From contig NZ_NKCN01000007.1 of the NCBI RefSeq assembly GCF_002245535.1, forward strand, positions 62,001 to 126,000: 64,000 bases of DNA, written 5' to 3'. How positions within the stretch are numbered: position 1 is the stretch's first letter; the number at the start of each line of letters is the position of its first letter. This document shows, in pieces, positions 60,094 through 64,000 of this stretch. The position numbers were made by a program, and so were the translations under genes. The notes beneath the pieces are model-generated. The model made no database searches, was not told where the DNA came from, and saw only the letters and a program-made list of their open reading frames with translations. This stretch comes from Mycobacterium lehmannii. Lineage in GTDB: Bacteria > Actinomycetota > Actinomycetes > Mycobacteriales > Mycobacteriaceae.

Positions 60094-60906
60094 ATGGCCG
60101 TTCGGATGGCCGACCTGCTGCGCGGAAACCTCGACGCCCTGCGGTACGAACCGACGCCGAAGCGGATTCGCGTGGCCGTTGCCGGTGAACCGCTCGTCGA
60201 CACCTGCGACGCCGTGTTGGTGTGGGAACCACGCCGGATCCTGCCGGCGTACGCGGTTCCGGTCGCCGACCTCGCCGGGCAGCTGGTGCCCGCGGGCGCC
60301 GAATCCGGCGACGACGACGCGGATCGCCCCGGCGTCGACCGCGCGGTGCTCGATCCCACGGTCCCGTTCGGCACCCACTCCTGTCCCGGCGCCGAGTTCG
60401 ACGTCATCGCCGGCGAGGAAACGGCACCCGCAGCGGCCTTCCAACCTGAGGACCCCGACCTCGCCGACTACCTGGTTCTGGACTTCGGCGCGTTCGAATG
60501 GCGCGAAGAAGACGAGCCGATCGTCAGCCACCCGCACGACCCGTATCACCGCATCGACATCCTCACGAGCAGCCGCCACGTCCGCATTGAATCCGGCGGC
60601 CGCCTGCTCGCGGAGTCGAAACGCCCGCTGCTGCTGTTCGAGACGCATCTGCCGGTGCGGTACTACCTGCCGCGCGAGGACGTCGTCGCCGACCTCGACG
60701 ACAGCGACACCATCTCCCACTGCGCGTACAAGGGGCGGGCGTCGTACTTCTCGGTGCCCGACGGGCCGCGCGACGCCGCGTGGACTTACCGCGATCCCCT
60801 GCCCGACGGCGAGCGCGTCCGCGACCACATCTGCTTCTTCGACGAGCGCGTCGACGTCACCGTCGACGGTGAGCGCGGGGAGCGCCCCGTGACGCAGTGG
60901 AGCTAG
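60094..60906 (+). CDS. Protein with two DUF427 domains
   Basis: 270 residues. Two related halves: the first (about 20-125) with RIRVAVAGEPLVDTCDAVLV and WEPRRILPAYAVPVADL; the second (about 155-265) with HVRIESGGRLLAESKRPLLL and FETHLPVRYYLPREDVVADL, then the marker AWTYRDPLPDGERVRDHICF. The second half is the better DUF427 match. Function unknown. Its stop overlaps the convergent eccD1 stop by four bases. Confidence 0.8.
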   Translation: MAVRMADLLRGNLDALRYEPTPKRIRVAVAGEPLVDTCDAVLVWEPRRILPAYAVPVADLAGQLVPAGAESGDDDADRPGVDRAVLDPTVPFGTHSCPGAEFDVIAGEETAPAAAFQPEDPDLADYLVLDFGAFEWREEDEPIVSHPHDPYHRIDILTSSRHVRIESGGRLLAESKRPLLLFETHLPVRYYLPREDVVADLDDSDTISHCAYKGRASYFSVPDGPRDAAWTYRDPLPDGERVRDHICFFDERVDVTVDGERGERPVTQWS

Positions 60907-62429
60907 AACCGCAAGTTGCGCAGCAGGTCGTAGACGCCGGCGATCCACAGCAGCATCGGGATCACCGCGGCGATCGCGGCGCCGTCGAGCAGCTCGAGGA
61001 TCCGCTTCGTCACCGGTGAGATCCGGCGGACGCTCGCCGTGGCACCGACGGCGGTCAATGCGACGACGCCCGCGAGCGCGTAGATCGCAAGGACCAACCA
61101 GGCCCTGTCCGGGTACCACAGGCACAGCCGAACCATCACGCCCGTCGGGATGGCGACGGTAGCTGTCAACAGCGCCCAGGCACACCATCTTTCGGCATAC
61201 AACCGGGACCGGAATCCACAGATCACCGCGGTCAGGCCCGCGACGATCATGCTGTGCACGAAGAAGTGGCCCTGCGTCACGACCGCGATCGCGCCGACCG
61301 ACAGCACGAGGGCGCCCGCCGTGACGAATCCGATCAACAGCCGCCTGGCCAACTGGCTGCGCTCGTGCAGGCGCGCCGCCGACTCCGGAACAGAGGCGAT
61401 GATCGCCTGCCAGGTCGGCGTCTCCTCGTCGCTGTGCGATGTCGCGACGGGATCGAGCAGTTCGTCGTTGGACACCGTCTCCCCCGGGGCCGGGATCGGC
61501 GGCAACGCGATGCGGGCGACCGCGACGGTCAGTTTGGCGGCATTGGTGACGACGATCAGACCGAACGCGATCGCTCCGGTGGGCACCCAGTGCTGCCATC
61601 CGTAGCCGAAGGCCACCGCCGCAGCCGTCGCCGCGATCGACGCGATCGCCAGGAACGACGCCAACTCCGCTCTGCGGCGGGGCCCGCCACGCGTGGCCAA
61701 CGTCAACAACAACACCACCGCGGAGGCGCCCGCGATCTGCGGTGCGCCCAGCGAGTCGACGCCCCGGGGAAGGGGGACGGCCAGGGCCACCGCACCCGCG
61801 AGCGTCGGCAGCGCCGCCGTCAACAGGCTCTCGGCCAGGTCGACGTTGCGGTAGCGGTTGTTGGCCACCGCGCTACCGCCGAGCAGACCCAACCCCAGCA
61901 CTGCGAGAGCGGCCGCCCACCACCAGTCGTGCCCGGCGCGCGACCACGCCAGCATCGCCATCGCCGTGACGACCACCGACACCAGCGGAATCGACACTCC
62001 GACAAACCGGTTCAGAGCCGAGCGGTCGAACTCCGGCGACTCGTCCAGTACGGCGATCGCGTCGATGACATCCTCGACGAGCGGCCGATAGCGTTCGGTG
62101 CGGCTGACCGAGACCAACGTCAACAGCGATCCGTCGACGACCCCCGCCTCATCAAGCGACTCGCTGAATCTCAGCGGCGGCGCACCCGGCCTGGCGAAAG
62201 CCCACACGCCCTGCGCCTTGAAGTCGAAACCCGCCAGCACATCCTTGGGTGTGTCCTCGAGAAGCTCGGCGAGCACCGAGACGGTCTCGTCGATGTAGGT
62301 TTCGATCGGCGCCGCCGCAGGCAAGACCAGATCGGTCATGCGCCGTCCGGTGAGGATGGTGACCCGGGTGGTCGACGGCCGCCCGGGCGTGACGCTCGAG
62401 GCGGATGTCGCTGCGGCGGTTGAGGTCAC
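60903..62429 (-). CDS. eccD1: EccD1, ESX-1 type VII secretion membrane channel component
   Basis: 508 residues. An N-terminal ubiquitin-like YukD domain (about 20-110: TRVTILTGRRMTDLVLPAAA, FSESLDEAGVVDGSLLTLVS) precedes about eleven membrane helices. It closely follows what I remember of Rv3877, including TERYRPLVEDVIDAIAVLDE and the final LLWIAGVYDLLRNLRF. EccD forms the membrane vestibule of the secretion complex with EccB, EccC and EccE. The GTG at 62429 overlaps the espI stop as GTGA. Confidence 0.95.
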   Translation of the reverse strand: MTSTAAATSASSVTPGRPSTTRVTILTGRRMTDLVLPAAAPIETYIDETVSVLAELLEDTPKDVLAGFDFKAQGVWAFARPGAPPLRFSESLDEAGVVDGSLLTLVSVSRTERYRPLVEDVIDAIAVLDESPEFDRSALNRFVGVSIPLVSVVVTAMAMLAWSRAGHDWWWAAALAVLGLGLLGGSAVANNRYRNVDLAESLLTAALPTLAGAVALAVPLPRGVDSLGAPQIAGASAVVLLLTLATRGGPRRRAELASFLAIASIAATAAAVAFGYGWQHWVPTGAIAFGLIVVTNAAKLTVAVARIALPPIPAPGETVSNDELLDPVATSHSDEETPTWQAIIASVPESAARLHERSQLARRLLIGFVTAGALVLSVGAIAVVTQGHFFVHSMIVAGLTAVICGFRSRLYAERWCAWALLTATVAIPTGVMVRLCLWYPDRAWLVLAIYALAGVVALTAVGATASVRRISPVTKRILELLDGAAIAAVIPMLLWIAGVYDLLRNLRF

Positions 62430-63802
62430 CGACGTTCGAGCCTGTCGAAGTCGTCGGACAGGGCGGCGGCCAGCTCGACGATCCGGCGCCGGAACGTCTT
62501 GCCGAGCAGATCCAACTGGATCTCGGTGCCCGCTGCGATGTGCTTGTCGTACGGCAGCACGATGACCCGCCCCGGCGGTACGTGGCGCTCGAACTGCGCG
62601 ACGAGATCTTCGACGTCGATGTTCGGCTTGCCCGACACGATGTGGTTGATCACCACGCACGAGCGGCTGAGCAGATCCTGATATCCGTTCTGCCGCAACC
62701 AGTCCATGGTCATCGCGGCCTGGCGGGCGCCGTCGATCGACGCGCTCGCCACGATGACCAGGCCCGAGACGGTCGACAGCACACCGCGTGCGGCGGGCTG
62801 GAACAGTCCGGCTCCGCAGTCGGCGAGCACGAGGTTGTAGTAGCGCGACACGATGTTCGTCACGCCCTTCCAGTCCTCGTCGTTGAACTCGCGCCGGGCT
62901 CCGCTGTACTCCTCGCTCGAGAGCACCTCGAGGTTCGCGCCGTTCATGCTCGTGTAGGCGCGAATGTCGTTGTAGCGCTGAAGCTCTTTGTCGGCGAGCA
63001 GATCGGCGATGGTGGCCGCGGACTGGCGGCCGGCCCGGTCGGCGAGGTTACCCCCGTCGGGGTCTGCGTCGACGGCCAGGATCCGGTCTCCGCGCACCTT
63101 GCTCATGGCAGAGCCGAGCGCGACGGTCACCGCGGTCTTGCCGACACCGCCCTTGAGCCCGAACACACCGATCTGGTACGAGTCCCTGGCATTTCGGCGG
63201 ATCCGGGTGTGCAGTTCCATCTCGTAGAGCTCGTCCGGTGACAAGCCCAGGTTGATCCGCGTCAGCATGTAGAGCACGTGCCGCCAGCCCCGCTGTGACG
63301 GCATCTTCACCGCCGACTTCACCCCGACATGCGACAGCGCGTCGATTGCGCGGTGATTGCCGATGGTGGCCGCCGACGTCTGCGCGGGCGGGGCGCTGGA
63401 GAAGGCGCCGTTCTTCTCCGATTCGGCGAAGTGTTGGCTCGGCGCCGGAGCGGGCGCAGGCCGCGGCGCCGGTGCGGGCGCCGAGCGTGGCTGCTCGAAA
63501 CGTGCGCCGGCCGGTGCACCGCTCATCGGCACCCGCATCATCGAATTCGGTTGCGGCGGCGGTGGTGTCGACCGCGCGGGCGGCATCTGCGTGGTGATCT
63601 CGTTCTGCTGCGGCGGCGGCGCCTGTTTGGTCTGTCCGACCGGCACCGTCGGCCCCGTCATCTCGACAGGGACGTGGCCACTGGGCATGGGTGCGGGCGG
63701 GCGCGTGGCCGCACTGGTGGTGTCGCGATCCACTGCGTCGTCGTCGGCTGTTTGGACAGCGTCTCCCGCGGAGTGGAAAAGCCGGTCATAGTCTGCCGAC
63801 AT
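62426..63802 (-). CDS. espI: EspI, ESX-1-associated MinD/ParA-like ATPase
   Basis: 458 residues, shorter than M. tuberculosis EspI (666 as remembered) because of a shorter Pro/Ala-rich N-terminal region (about 1-145). The ATPase part has deviant Walker A GLKGGVGKT (215-223) and AVDADPDGGNLADR (D245). It lies between esxA and eccD1, as Rv3876. EspI has been reported to repress ESX-1 secretion at low ATP. The ribosome site AGAGAGG precedes the ATG. Confidence 0.93.
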   Translation of the reverse strand: MSADYDRLFHSAGDAVQTADDDAVDRDTTSAATRPPAPMPSGHVPVEMTGPTVPVGQTKQAPPPQQNEITTQMPPARSTPPPPQPNSMMRVPMSGAPAGARFEQPRSAPAPAPRPAPAPAPSQHFAESEKNGAFSSAPPAQTSAATIGNHRAIDALSHVGVKSAVKMPSQRGWRHVLYMLTRINLGLSPDELYEMELHTRIRRNARDSYQIGVFGLKGGVGKTAVTVALGSAMSKVRGDRILAVDADPDGGNLADRAGRQSAATIADLLADKELQRYNDIRAYTSMNGANLEVLSSEEYSGARREFNDEDWKGVTNIVSRYYNLVLADCGAGLFQPAARGVLSTVSGLVIVASASIDGARQAAMTMDWLRQNGYQDLLSRSCVVINHIVSGKPNIDVEDLVAQFERHVPPGRVIVLPYDKHIAAGTEIQLDLLGKTFRRRIVELAAALSDDFDRLERR

Positions 63803-63838
63803 GGGAACCTCTCTATGTAGTCGCTAAGCGAGGACACA

Positions 63839-63887
63839 CACGCGGTGGGCAAGACCCCCCGAAGGATGAAACCTGCCCACCCGCGTG
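63839..63887 (-). promoter_or_regulatory. Hairpin between esxA and espI
   Basis: CACGCGGTGGGCA (63839-63851) pairs with TGCCCACCCGCGTG (63874-63887) with one bulged base around a 22-base loop. It lies in the esxA-espI gap, upstream of the espI ribosome site. It may be an attenuating or mRNA-stabilising structure that lowers espI-eccD1 expression relative to esxA. Confidence 0.5.
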
Positions 63888-63893
63888 CAGTTC

Positions 63894-64000
63894 CTATCCG
63901 CCGAACGAGCTCTCGATCATCTTGTCGGCCTGGAACATGGTCCCCCCGCTTCCGCCTGCCTCCTGAATGGTGGCGGCGAGTTGCCGGAGGGCGGCGTTGA
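63894..64000 (-). CDS. esxA: EsxA-like WXG100 protein (C-terminal 35 codons; 5' end outside window)
   Basis: The frame is open to the right edge. The visible end contains NAALRQLAATIQEAG, matching the last helix of ESAT-6 (LxxALxxLAxTIxEAG), then an unusual GSGGTMFQADKMIESSFGG tail. The position upstream of espI and eccD1 supports EsxA. EsxA is secreted as a heterodimer with EsxB by the ESX-1 system. Confidence 0.8.
   Translation of the reverse strand, partial: NAALRQLAATIQEAGGSGGTMFQADKMIESSFGG

Noticed and set aside
59848..61599. Long minus-strand frame across the DUF427 gene and into eccD1
   Set aside because: It runs antisense to the FadE and DUF427 genes and out of frame within eccD1; Arg/Ala-rich without motifs.

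Overview
The window is high-GC actinobacterial chromosome and almost certainly comes from a fast-growing mycobacterium (Mycolicibacterium-like). It carries a complete mce1 operon with its FadR-type regulator, a class of genes confined to mycobacteria and close relatives, and it runs into an ESX-1 type VII secretion locus at the right edge. Read from right to left, gene order follows the M. tuberculosis interval from about Rv0144 to Rv0182c. The PE/PPE genes of that interval are missing, and several non-syntenic genes are inserted. An ESX-1 locus close to mce1 recalls M. smegmatis.

Layout. 1-9.5 kb: the 3' part of a SigG-type sigma factor, a DUF4436 membrane protein, an NDMA-dependent-type alcohol dehydrogenase behind a KstR-like operator, a MarR/pirin pair divergent around a near-perfect operator palindrome, a PQQ-type sugar dehydrogenase lipoprotein, a GlsB-like membrane protein, a secreted NAGPA-domain protein and an 829-residue secreted PE-PPE-domain protein. 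9.6-26.7 kb: one run of 16 minus-strand genes, fadD5-yrbE1A-yrbE1B-mce1A-B-C-D-E(lprK)-F-mam1A-B-C-D followed by DUF1275, an SDR and a fructosamine-kinase-like gene. The divergent mce1R lies at 26.8 kb. 27.7-37.1 kb: a small hypothetical protein, TB18.5-like and thioesterase genes, an AdhE1-like dehydrogenase, a TetR-FadE pair, a 36-residue small ORF, two small membrane proteins and the pntAa-pntAb-pntB transhydrogenase operon. 37.1-45.3 kb: a second DUF4436 protein, FadE, a NarL-type two-component pair, a small secreted protein with a strong terminator, ahpC-ahpD, and DUF1918-fadE2-ptbB. 45.3-53.5 kb: a luciferase-like oxidoreductase, DUF456, a methyltransferase, then HAD dehalogenase, quinone oxidoreductase, SDR and ALDH genes (Rv0147-Rv0149-like), a TIGR00027 methyltransferase and TetR. 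53.6-60.9 kb: TetR-FUSC transporter, a second pirin, a truncated DUF222-like protein, small proteins, FadE and a double DUF427 protein. 60.9-64 kb: eccD1, espI and the end of esxA.

Function. The central theme is import and oxidation of lipids at the cell envelope. The Mce1/YrbE1 system is an ABC-type lipid importer, FadD5 activates fatty acids, and four FadE acyl-CoA dehydrogenases, two SDRs, an ALDH and two zinc alcohol dehydrogenases can process acyl or alcohol substrates. The proton-pumping transhydrogenase balances NADH and NADPH, and AhpC/AhpD detoxify peroxides. No rRNA, tRNA, insertion sequence or CRISPR array was recognised, and no gene-free stretch exceeds 300 bases. Many genes overlap by ATGA/GTGA, and several appear leaderless, with a TANNNT -10 box 6-8 bases before the start codon. 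Assignments rest on reading the protein sequences and on remembered family features; no database search was run.
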